The notes: generated by a model from the letters alone, not told the origin. A stretch of DNA of 64,000 nucleotides from Heterobilharzia americana (GCA_944470555.2 OX104134.1:110292701-110356700); one strand, 5' to 3'. Positions 44,700-58,379 are shown, counted from the stretch's first letter. Made by a program: numbers and translations.

Positions 44700-47059
44700 A
44701 TATATGCTCGAAACGTTATCAAGTAAGTATTACTGTATCACGGTGTGCTGTATAACAAATAAACAAATCTGATGTGGAATTGCATCCTACCAGTGTCCAA
44801 GTTTTTCCCTTATATTGCTGATCAATAAAACCTATGCTTTTTTAGACACTACTCAGCTCCAGTTTTATTGCAAATTCTTTCTTGACTGCTGTAATTCAGT
44901 TATCTATGAGGATGACTGGATATGTAAGTCTTTTTTGTCATCCAAATAAGTAAAGATTATGTCGGCACATATGTTATTTGCTAGTATTCAGTTTCTTTCA
45001 TCACTTGAGGTCTGACTACATTTAATATGGTAGCATACATCACTCAAGCGATTTCAGTTAGATATTATTTAATATTATTAGTTCTAAACAGTGCTTGCCA
45101 AAAGGAAATCGACTCTGCTTAGTACCAATTGTTAACTATTTCCACTATAAGATCTATGCAGAAAACTGAAAGCTATTGATAATAAGCAATTTAAATTCTT
45201 ATGAAGTTGGGATTTAAAAAACAATGTAGCAACAGAAGTGGTTACCTCAACATTACCAGTATCGATCACTTTGAAGATTCTTGTGCTAAAATCCTACTGT
45301 TTGTTGGTCATGAGATGATCAGTTGAACTCAACGGAACTAAATTTGTATACTCATACTATTTATGAGTAGTTAAACGCAGTCAAGAAAATAAACTTTACA
45401 AACCTCTAAAAAATAGACAGCGATGTCTTTATACGAAAGTAAAAATTGTTAATATCAGTTTTATAAACGTTTTTCACTAAGATATGATGCTGAAAAGAAA
45501 CTAATTTGGCAGCTGAAAATACCTACCTGGATGATCTTTTAAAAATTGGGCATATGAACTAACTGGTTCCTGCCCCAAATATCTTGTCCGTAAAAAAGGA
45601 TTATGTATACAAATTCATCAGATATCTTTCAGCAAAACACAAAGCATCTATTTAGTATCCACTAATTATCGAGAACTTTCCGACTGACATTAACTTGTTA
45701 CCAACTCAAAGACTACAACTAATCCATAGTCCATCCACCTTATTTGAAGATTCTTTAAATAAAGTGAAATACTCAATCACAGAGGAAGACTAATGATAAA
45801 CTAGAGTTCATCTTTTCTTCTTCCCTGTACTTAACTACTAGCTGCCGTTGCAAATGATTAGATGGGGAAGTTTTGACTTTTCCTACTATGACACCAAAAC
45901 TGCATATAAAATTAGGTTTCCAATTTCTGTGTACAGACCTGATTTTTTTCTCCATCTTTAAAGTGGTAGTAAAGTTACAACCAACTCTTACAAAGAAATA
46001 ATTTACTGCATCAACGGGTTTTGCTTTAGTCATTCATTAATCTAATGATCTTAGATTATATAATCAAAGATCTCTTTTCCATCAAAAAGTATTTCCCAAA
46101 GGTAATATTTTGATCAATACGACTTTTACATTATAAAAAGAAGTCAACGAAACCTAGTTTCGAGCACAAAAGTTCTTTAGGGTTATAATAATACTTGATA
46201 TTGTCCCCTTAAAATATACTAATATGTAACTAAAGGCAGCTGGTTCGAATCCTGCGGAAGATCAGATTTTCACTTCAGCTTGAATCATCACTCAGTATCA
46301 ATCCAAGTCTGTCGAATTACAGCTATCGAAGATAGTCAAACTGAAATCATTTTGAATATCCGAAACTGAACAAAGATTGAGAGTAATTATTGCCCATTAA
46401 CGTGTGTCAGATGTGTGTCTGATCAGAACCCATATTTGTTTGCATGAACGAAACAATATGCGAGTTAACATGATAATTTTGCAATCAAGGGGAATAGAGA
46501 ATTTTCGAGAACCTTAGTGAACAAGAGGTCAGCTGTTATTGAAGAGAAGTTTAGTGATTCAGCTGAGTTATTCACATTGAAAATGCAAAGGATAATGGCA
46601 AAAATACGAAACTGAACAACAAACTATCTATCTTCAAATGATCTTTTGTTCTTCATATCATCCCATACAGTTCTTGCACTTTATGTTCCCGTCCAGTATT
46701 GTACATTCTTCCTGCCTCATTACTCACTAAGCAATTTCTATCAATTTCGGGATCGTTATACATCCCATCTATATTCATACTTATCGATGGCGTTCACTAC
46801 AGTTTGACTCAATTGAATATACCTCAGATCACCTTCATTATTCATCCGCTTCTGCTAAAACGCAAAACCAAGTTGTATGACAGTTTAACAGTTCCCAAAT
46901 TCATATTAGTCAACACAAATGTTTAACTTCAAGTCAAACTCAAGCTGAAAGCTTTATTGCTTGAATTAACTGTCAGTGCTACTAATATCTTTCAGAAAAC
47001 TATCCCTCGAGTAACAAAGCATAATAAATATCATCTATCAATCAGGCATCATCACTAAC
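44700..47059. other. Intron, little recognised
   Basis: AT-rich. A single B-box-like GGTTCGAATCC on the plus strand at about 46232-46242 suggests a SINE scrap. The 86-codon minus-strand ORF at 45773-46033 has no recognised domain. Nothing else is seen. Confidence 0.4.
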
Positions 47060-47181
47060 CGTGTGTATGCTTCTTCCAGTAAATTAGGATGAGGCGTATA
47101 GAATTTAACACTGAATCGGTAAATAAAATCTTGACTTGGAGAATATTGTCGTAAAACCGTTTTATCATGATCCAACCAGCA
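47060..47181 (-). CDS. FARP: FARP-like gene: end of FERM F1 lobe
   Basis: A 122-base exon. The acceptor is TTTTTGTTTTTACCCG then TGTTTTCTAG (AG at 47183-47182). The donor is ACACG/GTTAGTG (GT at 47059-47058). It reads CWLDHDKTVLRQYSPSQDFI, YRFSVKFYTPHPNLLEEAYT plus CG. W-L-D-x-x-K-x-x-x-x-Q and F-x-V-K-F-Y-x-P-x-P-x-x-L-x-E-E-x-T-R are the signature of the ubiquitin-like F1 lobe. It starts in phase 0. The exon(s) coding the first half of F1 and the start codon should lie at higher coordinates, but I did not find them. Confidence 0.93.
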
Positions 47182-47539
47182 CTAGAAAACACGGGTAAAA
47201 ACAAAAACAAAAGTTTACCTGTATTGTGATACAGGGTACATAAATTCATGGAACAGAAATAGCAGGGCTGAAACTCTGAATCATGAAATTATAAACAAAC
47301 AAATGCAAAGAAAGAATTAATAATTCATCGACTACAATGAAAATATTTTTTGCTGACAAAATTGATTGAAAAACCACTGGCACTAAGCAACTATCCGAAA
47401 TCTACTTTATGCAACTTAAGGTTTACTTATGAATCTAAAGATTTTCTCTCCTACTGGGATACAGCTCTCCACTGTTTTTAATGTTGTCGCCTACTTTCGA
47501 AATCAGAATTCGAAAATCAGTGACTTTAGAACCTATGAA

Positions 47540-49935
47540 CCGCGCCTAGTTAACTGATTCTCTAGTTTACTAGGAGGTCCGAAACGCGTATAAAGAGAGA
47601 AGGATAGACATAGGGCTAGCGACCCTACCACCGAAAAAAAGTACAATCCCTAAAGAAACTTCAAAGCACAAAGAAAATGCAAAACATAAAAACAAACTTA
47701 TTCCTTGCTGGAATCGGGGAGACGAAAAAACGCCGGTTGGTGAAAGCCCTCAGGAAGCCAACTGGCTGATGTGTGTTCGCCTTTCTAGATGAAAGCGAAA
47801 AAAAGAATGGGGACATAGAATCTCTGCACTATGTTTAAACCTAGCAAGGCTGCCCAGGTTGCAAAAGAGATTAGGAAGTATGGCATGGAAGTGCTAGGAA
47901 TCTGAGAAAGTCGATGGAATGGAAGTGAACTCTCTAAACTGTCAACTGCAGAGTCAATAATCTACTCCGATTTTATTACCCAGACAACAACCACAATCAC
48001 ACTGAGTTACGGAGTGGTTATCATGATGTCCCCAAGAGCATCGATGGCTCTCATGCAGTGCAAACCAATCTTCTCCTCCAGGATCATGACAGCAACATTC
48101 AACTCAAAAAGAAAGGAAAGTCATAATCACACAATGCTACGCTACGCACCTACAAATAATGCAGATCAAGAGAAGAAGGAGGAGTTCTATACAGAACTGC
48201 AATCAGTACTCGACAAGACCTCACCCCAGTTGGTGACATCAAAATTCATTATAATGGGTGGGATGACATGAATGCCAAACTCGGAGCAGACAACACAGGA
48301 AGAGAAGTGATCATGGGTCGAGAAGCACTCAGTGAAATGAAGAATGAGAATGGAGAACTGTTCGCAGACATCTGCGCACTCAACGATTTGGTGACTGGAG
48401 GTGACGCAGTGTGTACAAACACAAGGATATTCACAAGGCAGTGACATCCATTTGATTTCACCAGACACCACGACACACTACACTAAACATCAGGTCCACT
48501 TCATCTCAATCTCGATAAAGTGGAGACGCAGCCAACTGGGCACAAAATCAGATCAAGAAGGGGAGCAGACGTAGAAGGTTCACATCACTCACTATCTAGT
48601 GCAAGGAACCTACCTTCAAAATCAAGTTGAAAGCCTTCGATTCAAGGAAGTTGGTGATGGACCACAGTTCAAGTTCAACACCCGAAACAGGAACTGAAGG
48701 ATGAAAGTAAAAAGGACATCTTTACGTCAGTCAGTCAGTCATCAGGAGAAAATAAGAGACATAAAGCAACATCTCCGAAGGAACCTGCGTGGAAGAACAC
48801 TGGAACTCTTTGAGAGAGCCGTGGAATGAAACCTGCGTTGTTGTGTTTGACAAGCAGCTGCTGCAACATTACAGACGTACCACGAACCTTTATCAATCTC
48901 AGTCAACAATTATATGACGACGCTCAGAGACCCCTCTAAAGTGAAGAAAGGAGTAAGATAATGTGACCTACTGTCACCAATGATCTTCCTTATTGTGGTC
49001 GACTGCATCATGCAGCAAACTGTGAGGAGCGAGAAGATGGGCATACGCTAGGTGGACCAATGAAAAGACCCCATAAGAAGATTTGAATTTCGCCGAGGAT
49101 GGTTTTTGTCCAATATTTTGTCGCACAAACTCGAAGATCTACAGCCAAAAACCAACAAGTTGACAGAAGAGTTAGCGAAGACTGGACTTCAGGTCAACAT
49201 GGAGCAGATAAAGGTGATTAAGATACCCAACCAACAACAACAAGCACTAGTCACCACCAACGAGAGAAACCTAAAAGGAGTTGTCTCTTTCACCCAGCCA
49301 CCTAGGCAGCATCGTTTCAACTACAGGCGGCACAGGCACAGATGAGGATATTAAAGCCAGGATCGGAAAGACAGCAAGCAGACCTTCATTAACCTGAAGT
49401 CAGGGTGAAGATCTACCGCACTCAACATAAAGAACAAGATTCGGATTTTCAACACTAATTCAGTCAAGTCAGTGCTTCTATGTGGTTCAGAAACTTGGCA
49501 CTTTAAGAAAAGCATTCCCAACAAATTACAGACATACATCATCAACACCTGCCACCTGCGCCCACTCAATGCTGAAGAACAGATTAGATGGTCAGAATAA
49601 TAAGAATAAGAGACAAGCAACTCTGGCTGGTAACGAACCAACCAAGTACCTATCGTCCAATAAATGTGTCGAAGAAAGTGGAGATGGATTGGGCATACAC
49701 TAAGAAAACCACTCGGGGACATCAAGTGCCAAGCCGGGGCCTCGAGTAGAACCCTAAGAGAGAACGACGAGCTGTGCGTCCGATGTGAAGGTGATATGGA
49801 GATCATGTGAGGAAGAAATGAAAGCTTCGGAGGAGTCGTGGAGCGAGGTTCAGAAGATTTCACAGAACAGAGGGAAATGGAGACGTGCTACTGAAGCCCT
49901 ATGTTGCACTAGGAGCCCAAAGGACAAATAATAAT
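47540..49935 (+). mobile_element. RTE-type retrotransposon, longest copy, degraded
   Basis: The 5' end matches that of the 1.56 kb copy. Endonuclease domain: MEVLGI near 47885, then SIIYSDFITQTTTTITLSYG after frame correction, YAPTNNADQEKKEEFYTEL and LGDINAKLGADNTGRE-like near 48265. The region 48480-48950 is strongly decayed. RT: LLSPMIFLIVVDCIMQQTVR at 48970-49030, LQVNMEQIKVIKIPNQQQQ at 49186-49245, then LGSIVSTTGGTGTDEDIKAR-like and C-terminal sequence to about 49860. The 3' UTR CTGAAGCCCTATGTTGCACT, AGGAGCCCAAAGGACAAATA ends near 49930. Many stops and frameshifts; no intact ORF. The order endonuclease then RT is typical of RTE. Confidence 0.85.
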
Positions 49936-50049
49936 CATAGTTAGAACCCAAAGGATAATGACCATTTTCAGCACCTTTCGGTCGGCATTACAACGTGATT
50001 CATCAAATGTATCACAGCTACACATAGTGAGTAACAATTAATAAGCATT

Positions 50050-51760
50050 TGAAGGCTTTAGACAGCCATACAGGATAGTGTTTGAAGATACGTTTGGACA
50101 GAATACGCTCTTTATGGCCTATGTAACCAGCTCCACAAGAGCAAGTGAATTGGTAAACATACACGGAGGTGGCCCAAAGCGGTGATTTATCCTTTACAGA
50201 CCCTCCAATCAGTTGCTGACTGTATAAAGAAATGCGAAGCTTGACAGAAAAGAAGGTCTTCTCCAGTACTTTTCACAGTCGATTCTTCATCACCTCTGCC
50301 AATGAATCTCCCTTGAATACAATATTCATAAATAGTGTCTTCTTTGGAAACGTAGGAGCTTCTTCCTTGAATTTCTTAGGCCTTACGTTCCTCTCAACAA
50401 ATCTTGAAGGACAATCACTCTCGATTAACATTCTTCGAAGTATTTCCAGCTCTTCAATTACTGCATCATCCGTGCAAATTCTTGTAATTCCTGTGCATGG
50501 TGAGTGAGTTAGACTTCCTTCTCTGACCAGGGGAAACTAGCTTTGAAAATGAGTACATTAGCCATTTCGGGTTTCAAGTTGGTATTCATCGTAAGTTTAC
50601 CGTAAATGGATCTCCTATCATGTCTTCTCAAAAGAACCTCCAGGAATTGGAATTTTGAGTTATTTTCAGTTTGCACGGTAAATTTAATTGATCATGACGT
50701 TCATTGAACTTTCCTAGTATTTCTTCAACGTTACTACCTTCCTCACCAATGATGAAAGTGTCATTCATGAATATCTTATATGGATGGAACTCGTTGATCA
50801 ATGGACGTAGTTTACGGTTATCCAGATTGGCTATGAAGCAATCACCTAGGAAAGAACCCAGTGGTGAACTCATTGTTACCCCATCCCTTTATCGACGAAG
50901 TTCATTAATGAATCCAAACTGTATATTAAAGGCACATCCTAAGAGAAATTTCTTCAGATAATGTTTAGAAATCCCATTTTTAAGCTTGTCAATCTCGATA
51001 TAATCCCACAGAAAGCAGATTGTTTTAGTCAAAGGGACATTTTTGAAAAGTGATGCGACGTCCAGTGATGACAGACACTTACCACACACGTTGACATCTC
51101 TCATCCTGCTAGTGAAATCGAAGAAGTCAGGATAGCAATCTTCGGCTTACATATGACCGATAAGCTGCTCAGTGTGGACAAAACTGAATTATGACCATTA
51201 TTGAAAAAAAATTAGAACTACACGTTTGATTGATTCATCTTTCATCACCATCAAACTTTTTGTCAGCTTTTGTTCTGTTTGTTCGGTTGTATATTTCTCG
51301 AGAATTTACTTTTATCTGGTACTACAGACCACACTTTATCAACATAGCCTTTGGAATTCATGAGAAGTATGCCCGAGCCCACGTCGAGACGATCTAACAA
51401 CAGTTTCTTGTTTTTCGAAAGTTCATTTAGCTGGGCTTTGTGTTCTTTGGACAATAGCCTCCCAGTACTTGGTTTTGCTTTCATATAATGAAGGCAGCAT
51501 TTCGAAGTCGTCTATTTAAATTGGTTGAAACCCTTGTTGGAGACTGGAATCAGATCGTTTGTCTGATTCGTGAAACTTTCAAACTGAGCGTTTGTGTCAA
51601 GCTCTTTCAGAGAAGTAGAAATACCACAAAAGTTGGATCCTTACGAAAGTACTTGCAATTCGATTGTCGATAAATTTATATTAGAATAGTTAAACACATA
51701 TTTTTCAAGATTTTCAGGAAGACGGGATGGGAAATCTGTTGCTTTAAGACAATTCGTTCA
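50050..51760 (-). mobile_element. Penelope-like element, most complete copy, degraded
   Basis: Minus strand, in order: a poorly kept N-terminal part (to about 51760); LLDRLDVGSGILLMNSKGY, VDKVWSVVPDKSKF (fingers); CLSSLDVASLFKNVPLTKT (motif A); SSPLGSFLGDCFIANL (motif B); FMNDTFIIGEE (motif C, with M-N-D in place of Y-x-D-D, so one catalytic Asp is changed to Asn); LGKFNERHDQLNLPCKL; a thumb with VFKGDSLAEVMKNRL; and YQFTCSCGAGYIGHKERIL (GIY-YIG; about 50085-50150). Active elements need intact YxDD-type residues and one frame; this copy has neither. It lies immediately downstream of the RTE. Confidence 0.88.
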
Positions 51761-51764
51761 TGGT

Positions 51765-52875
51765 CTTTGTTTATGGTCTGGTAATTCATATAAGGCATGC
51801 TGTCTTAATGAGATATTGCTGTGTTTCGGGGCAATTCGGATTTTATTTCATCGATATAGTCAGAGTGAGACGTTTCAGAGTACCATGATTTGGATGGGTG
51901 TGATTGTGATGCAGAATCTTCCAGAAAGGTTTTGGATATTTATGTTTCTCTATAGAAATTTCAAAAAAATTGATTCTAATATTCGCTGTAGCAAGCTTCA
52001 AAGAAAACACCAGAAACCCACTGAGCTCCTTAGCTGTGACGAGATCATTCCTAAAGAAGACAGATCAGCGAGGTAAATTTTCTTTTCGATGAACCATTTT
52101 CAAAACCCGTACCAGATATACTAACAATTTAAAGGTAACTGCATTGAACTGACGTTGACTAAATTCGAGAAGCAAAAGGCCACGTTATTTGGTTGTGAAG
52201 CGGTGATAGGCACTGAAAGTCAACTAAATCCACAAACTCTATTATTGGTGATAATTAACCAAGACAGTTAGAAGCAAATAATTTATTTAACAATTACGCA
52301 AAAAAGCTATTTAAACTGTCCGTAAAATGGTGTTTTGTGATCTCTCATGTTTACTGTACAAAATGTATTTCTTCTGCTTGCTTGAGTGTTGTTCGCACAT
52401 TAGTTGAAAGAACGAGTGCAATCAGTTCATGTTCTTGAAACTTACTTATGTAATAACAGTACACGTTTGTCAAAAAAAAGTGTTTTTGATTTTTTCAGTA
52501 CCTAGCAAACGTTTTCAGCTCTGCACTAATGGATCATACTGAAAATAACATTTATAAACGCTAATAAGTTCACTGTAAACTAATCTGTAACAATCGAATA
52601 TAAAAAGAATATGAAGTGATCATTAAGACTCATTGTAATACACTTTCATTTAGGATGTGGTTATACAAACTCATACTAGTTACACAAATAAACTTCCAGT
52701 TCAGATTGAATTTCAATGCAGGCAAATGTGTCTCAGTTTACTTGTGCATTTATATAATTTATGAAATTTCGTCACTAAATGCAATAACAAGCTTTTCCAT
52801 ATGTCTTCATGTTTAAAAAACATTAGATTCAAGATTATGACTGAAGGCGAAATGAAAGCTTAGATCATGGTGGGA
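51765..52875. other. No feature recognised
   Basis: Possibly the worn 5' part of the Penelope copy up to about 52080, but without identifiable motifs; the rest is plain AT-rich sequence. Confidence 0.4.
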
Positions 52876-52884
52876 TTTGAGTGA

Positions 52885-52955
52885 GCGGACCTCTGATTAG
52901 CATCTCAGCATCCTACCAACTGATCTGTGGGACCGAGCTACTGATCAGCTCTTCA
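52885..52955 (-). tRNA. tRNA-like pseudogene or SINE head
   Basis: Minus-strand GGTCCCACAGATCAGTTGGT, AGGATGCTGAGATGCTAATC, then CAAATCCCACC. An A-box-like ATCAGTTGGTAGG and a four-pair arm CTGA/TCAG in the anticodon position are visible. The T-arm (GGTTCAA-type) is damaged (TCACTCAAATC) and the acceptor stem does not close well. Probably a pseudogene. Confidence 0.4.
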
Positions 52956-52959
52956 TTCA

Positions 52960-55710
52960 GCAAGCATCTTTGCTCCACTTTCAATCAACACTGAATGTCA
53001 ACGATGCCACTCTAGTAAACCATGGCTACCAATAACAGCTTTTATCAATAGACAGTACTTTTTTCAATAACAGTTACGGAAAAGTAGTGTATAATATGAT
53101 ATATAACCTGTAGTAGGTACAAAAACTATGAAAGCAGGTTCCTCCAGTTAAGATTAAAAAGGTTTCATATTTGAGGTTGTGTGGAGTTACCCGTTCCTTA
53201 CCTCGCACCAAACTTACACATGGTATTTAAAACAAATGACACAATATCACAGCACACACAGTCAACTGACATTGTATTACAAAATCTCCCCAATTACGTT
53301 TAATGAACAGTCGACGGCAACAAGATTTGCAAATTCTGATGATTTCCATTCCTAACAACATAAAATTGCACTAGTAATCTGAACAATACTAGTCCTAGTA
53401 GTTTTTTCAATGATCATCTATTCCACCACATTTTACTGACTTTAATTCTTTGTTCATATTTACATCTTGTATACAACTATTATGTTTGTATAAATGAAAT
53501 TATTCATTCCATTCATTAGGATTTTACATTTTATTAAATAAATGTTAATAGTGTTTGCTTTACGATCCACAATTTTACTTTCCTGGTTTGTTATTATTCA
53601 GTCTACCACAGTATTTTCAGTGCTATCAGTCTAATACATTCAGTCACAGTAGGTTGTTTAATAATTATATTTCAATAACTAATTTAAAGAGTGGGTGTGA
53701 GCATTGAAAGATAAGAAAACAAAAGAATACGCTTGGTTGTGTGAGTATTGTTGTAGTAGTTTTGATGAGATCTCTCAACAGAACCGAATCTATGAAATGA
53801 AAAATCTACTTGACTATTGGTAAACCAATGCTGTAGAAAACCTCATATCTAGACTCAGTCAAATTACGCTACAAGAGAAAGTTATTGAAAAGATGTACTA
53901 AGGAACTATGCAAAAATTGGACGCTTAAAAACAACAGAAATTAGACATTAAGCTAGATGGTGACCATGTGACAAATAAGAATAAAGGAAAACAACTTTTT
54001 TGATTTTCGAGTATGTATTGATTTTTTCTAAATTTTCACCATATATATGCAAGCGAATAATTTAAAAAGCATGGAATTGTAGAAAGTAGTTTGAAATTAT
54101 TCAGCATACACCACTCTTAGGCTCAACAGAGTAGTACAAGTAATTTGTTCAGTCAATAATGATTTCACCTCCGTCGGCAAATATAAGTAGTGGTAACAAC
54201 CGGCTACTGAATTTTATGATGTGAATTGGTCAAACATTGGGCCTAATCATTTCACCAGAATTAAAAAACACTTAATCGCTAAAACAAGTTTGAGGTGGAT
54301 AATGATTGGCGAAATTCTCGTTACACTAGTTGTCTTTGTATGAAGGACAGCAAGTTCAATAGTCTTCCACCGTAATTCTTTGTGATTCTATCCGAAAGTT
54401 TTACTACTCGTGAGTTTTAAGTAGACTAGACTAGTAGTCTAGGAAATTGATTACTTGCGTTATAATTTCATTTCACCTTCATTTACTATGCTATAAAATA
54501 AACTACCTTACCAGTAAGTCATGGAGCAAATTGAATTAAGTGAAGTAGTATTAAAATAAGTCCCATTGTTGAAATAACTAGTTCTTAAGAAATCTAGCGT
54601 TTTGACTCAACCACAGCTCCTTCCTACGGTTGGTTACCAAGCCTACCTATCTAAATGCTTCATACAGTTTAAACTGGTTAAAACACTTATTTCTTGATAT
54701 CCTAACAGGTAGGAAGAAAATATGAAGAACAGTAGGACTAAAAGTAGTTCGGTTCGACTTCATAGTTTCATAATTTAAATAATATAAAATACTGATCATA
54801 GAAGTATATTTTAATAAAATCCCAGTATGTTTTGAAAATACTCACATACTCACATACATACTGGCTGTGTGGGATGTGAAGAGAGTAAGGTTTCCTAGAG
54901 GCCAACCAGCATTCTTGGACAAGGTTTCCATTTTATAGGGAGGAGGGATTTCAGAACGTTGACAATGAATATAAGGCTCCCCACTATTGCCTTATGGATT
55001 TCCGATTCCTGTGATTAGTTGTTTTTAAAGACGAACCCTAAGTAATTTAATACGGATCAAAAAGTTCCAGAAGGGTTGTGTCGGGCTGGCCTAAAGTAGT
55101 AGTACTTTCGCTTAAGCAGTAATGCTTTTAGATTATCAAAACCAATAGTATATTTGCACACAATATGTTATGTGTTAACTAAAACTCTGTAATTTCGGAC
55201 CATAGGCGTAGAGTACTTCTGAAACACATGTATACTATCTTAGTGTATTAACCTACTTGAAATCTCTTGGGAGATGTGAACCTACAAAATTCCTCCCTTC
55301 CGATCAATCGACCGTCCTTGGACCGATTCTCGGATTCTTAGAACGGGCAGCTGTGCTAATCTAAAGAAAGTACTCCTTTAAACCTATCAAGAAAACTGGG
55401 GAGATAAAGTTTGCCGTAAGAAAGATATATTTGAAGTTTACTCACAGTGGATATGTCTCAAACGATGGATGCAACGCTCTGAATGATAATTGAAAAGGCC
55501 TCCAGTTACTCATCAAATGTCCACTATGCAGAACTAGTTGTAAAGAGATAGTGATAGAAAACATTCATGTCTTGCGTAAATCGTAAAAGTTTCAAACAAC
55601 TTAAAACATAGAATGACAGCCAGCTCAAACAGACCATAACTAGAGGTACTAGACTATAACCAAAAATTATTATTTAAACTGGCTGAAACATAAGCTTCAT
55701 TAAAAGAGTC
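52960..55710. other. No feature recognised
   Basis: AT-rich sequence on the 5' side of the FARP-like exons. A scan of the minus strand for the missing F1 exon (D-Y-F-G-L type) gave nothing. Confidence 0.4.
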
Positions 55711-55719
55711 AAATATGCT

Positions 55720-55800
55720 CCCATCTGATTGGTGTCAGTCATTGATCAACCCAGTCTTCAAGACTTCTATACAAAGCAACTGTTGATGAATTCACCTAGC
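55720..55800 (+). mobile_element. Possible non-LTR reverse transcriptase scrap
   Basis: Plus-strand DWCQSLINPVFKTSIQSNC resembles the W-x-x-S-L-I-x-P-V-F-K-K-G-x-x-x-x-x-x-N block at the start of non-LTR reverse transcriptases. Only this block is convincing. Confidence 0.4.
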
Positions 55801-55804
55801 TTGG

Positions 55805-58035
55805 TGATGCAATGTCCAAGAACAAACTTCAAAGGTCGGGGAATGCCAATCAATTATCACCATCCTGAGCTATAAATCTTCTCTCCTATCTCAAACGGAA
55901 ATTGACTACATGAAGATTCTAGGTTCTACAATAAATTGATGCTGAACTAAGGGTCATGAAGAGTAGAACCTATAAAAGCAAGCAGGTGCCCGAAAGTCAA
56001 AACATGTGGATAGACACTTTAAGTGATGTGACATAAATGCATCCATATTTTGTTCTTATTTTAGCCGCGGTATTGCAGTTGTTTAGCTCATCTGGCCTTA
56101 TTTTTCTTGATATCTTCCTCCGAATTCTGATCATATTATTTGCACTTTCCTTCATCTTGTTGGTCTTTACCTTGATCTGATGAGATGAACTCGTATAACC
56201 GGGAATATCACGCAGTAATTCCTAATCCTATGCTGCTAATGAAGTTCGATCTGACTGATTTGAAGGTAGCTTTGATTCATAGATTGAAATGAACCATGGA
56301 AAATCTGAAAGTGAGAAGCATTTGGCAACTGAAATGCTTAGCCTTGAGATTTAGGACTGTACGATGACAGCTCTACATAAAATCAGTCTAAGCACCTTCA
56401 GTACATATGACATGTATACTACCATCACTAGATTAGAAACTAATGTTCTGAACTTCCAAACTTTAGCCGATTCGGAGCATACACTATTGGCATCATTTTT
56501 CGCCTTCTGGATATTAGTAGTTGCCTCAATAATGTCAATTCGTGATCCAAAATGTCTGTAAAAACAATCTGAATCCTTAAAATGGCTCTTTGTTAACAGA
56601 AAAATTTAGTAATTTAAAGATACATGCTTGTGCGTAACGTTCCAAGCTATAAAGTTTTAACCTGAATATCAGCAAAAGCAGCAATAATTGCCCTCATTGG
56701 CTTCAACCTATTAACATTCATCAAAGTTCATGGTAATGGTATGCCTCCTAGCTTAGTGGACACATAACAAGATGACCGACAGAGCTTGGTCAACATTTAG
56801 GACTATATAACATGAAAACTGTATTGGTTGTGTTGTGTTCTCTGAGCGGGGTGACTTCATATTATTGACGATGTTATCTAGGAAGATAATGAAAACTTCA
56901 CGAGTAAACCACCCAGCTCAGAAAACGCAACAAAACCAAGATCATCCACCTGACCTACAAATATTCTCCACCATTTAAACAGGAAATATGGTTGATCTTC
57001 AGTTAAAAATCAACGATCAACTTTTTGAAGCAGAGATCATGATTCAAATTTTTTCAACTCAATATACCTAAACAGAATCCTTTTGCTCAAATGATATTGT
57101 GAATTTTTTTACAAGTTAGTGGACCTTAATATTCCAAATTTAAAGAGGCACTTCATGCAGATGCTGACTGAACAACTAAAAAGAAGCCGGTGTTTTTGAC
57201 TTAACATTCCTAAGGAGACAATTTGAAAGTAATGCATACAGCATAAATCAAACTTTGTCATGATTAGCCTCGTTATATTCTAGCAATTTAAGCTTTCATG
57301 ATTGATTGGGATCAAAAAAAAATAAAATCGACTTCAAGAAGATAGTTGATTTCAGCGTATTTGTATTTCGGTTGAAATCTCATTGAACTGAACTTTTAAA
57401 TCTGAATTTCTAATATTAACATAACATACATTCTACCATTATTTCAACAATTGATTTGTATTATAATAATTTAGGTTTGGGATTTACTTTGCGTCATGAG
57501 GTATTTAGAGGTGGGGTAGAGTAACATGGAAACCAATGAAACACGTGATTAAACAATTAAACATATATGTTCAGTTGAAATGAATGAAATGGTTATGTGT
57601 CAAAGCAGATCAGCAAAGAATAAATTAAGGTTTCAACTTCAGTTCATTCTTTATCATCATCATTCATTTAGTGCATCTGAAGTCAATAGATAAGTCACAC
57701 AGAAAATGTCGTAGTGCAGTGCTCACCTGGTTTATTTTTGTGAGAGATAAAAGGATTTTTCGCTTATTGAAAGGTTTTTGATAGCTGACCTATATTCTTC
57801 TATTAGAGTGTTCAACTCTAACAAAAAGAAAAAACCGTTGATACATAAAAAGAAAAAGTTGGCTGGTTTCATGTTTCTTTGAATTAACTGTGACCATGAT
57901 ATCTGAATTGTGTCAGATAGAAGCCTGAACTGAAAACAGTATACACTGCTCATTTAACGGAAACAGAGAAGACTAAATTTGTGTAAAAAAGAATTCGGAA
58001 AAATTGGAGTTTGAGGTTTATTTGTTTACTTTAAT
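55805..58035. other. No feature recognised
   Basis: AT-rich. The 73-codon minus-strand ORF at 57732-57953 ends in a stop just before a donor-like CCAG/GTGAGC, which argues against it being an exon in that frame. Confidence 0.4.
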
Positions 58036-58044
58036 ATACGGTGA

Positions 58045-58110
58045 TACAGTTTTGTTTACTGGATAAAGTTTCGGCGGCAAACTATTACTCATAGTTTTAG
58101 CAAGACAGTT
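58045..58110 (+). mobile_element. Tail fragment of a hammerhead-bearing SINE
   Basis: GTGATACAGTTTTGTTTACT, GGATAAAGTTTC and CTATTACTCATAG match the tail at 43600-43660. Neither ribozyme nor head is attached. Confidence 0.5.
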
Positions 58111-58379
58111 AAATAACTTTCAAACCTCAATATATGTAGCAAACACTAGTCTGATATGGAGTGTCACTCTACTATGATGTGAAGGAATACTAGGCAAGAT
58201 CTATTGAAGACTGACACATAACAGAACTCAGTATAAAAAGAAAGACAACCTCTAATGACATTCAGTCGATACCTTACTGAAAATGTTCATCAGACAAACT
58301 TTGATGAAAAATAGGCCCTTCCGCACATACGACTAACTGAAAATAGATAATGACATCTAATGCTTCATTCTAAACTCCG

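Noticed and set aside
45773..46033. 86-codon minus-strand ORF
   Set aside because: No motif or splice evidence; may be a chance frame or an old repeat.
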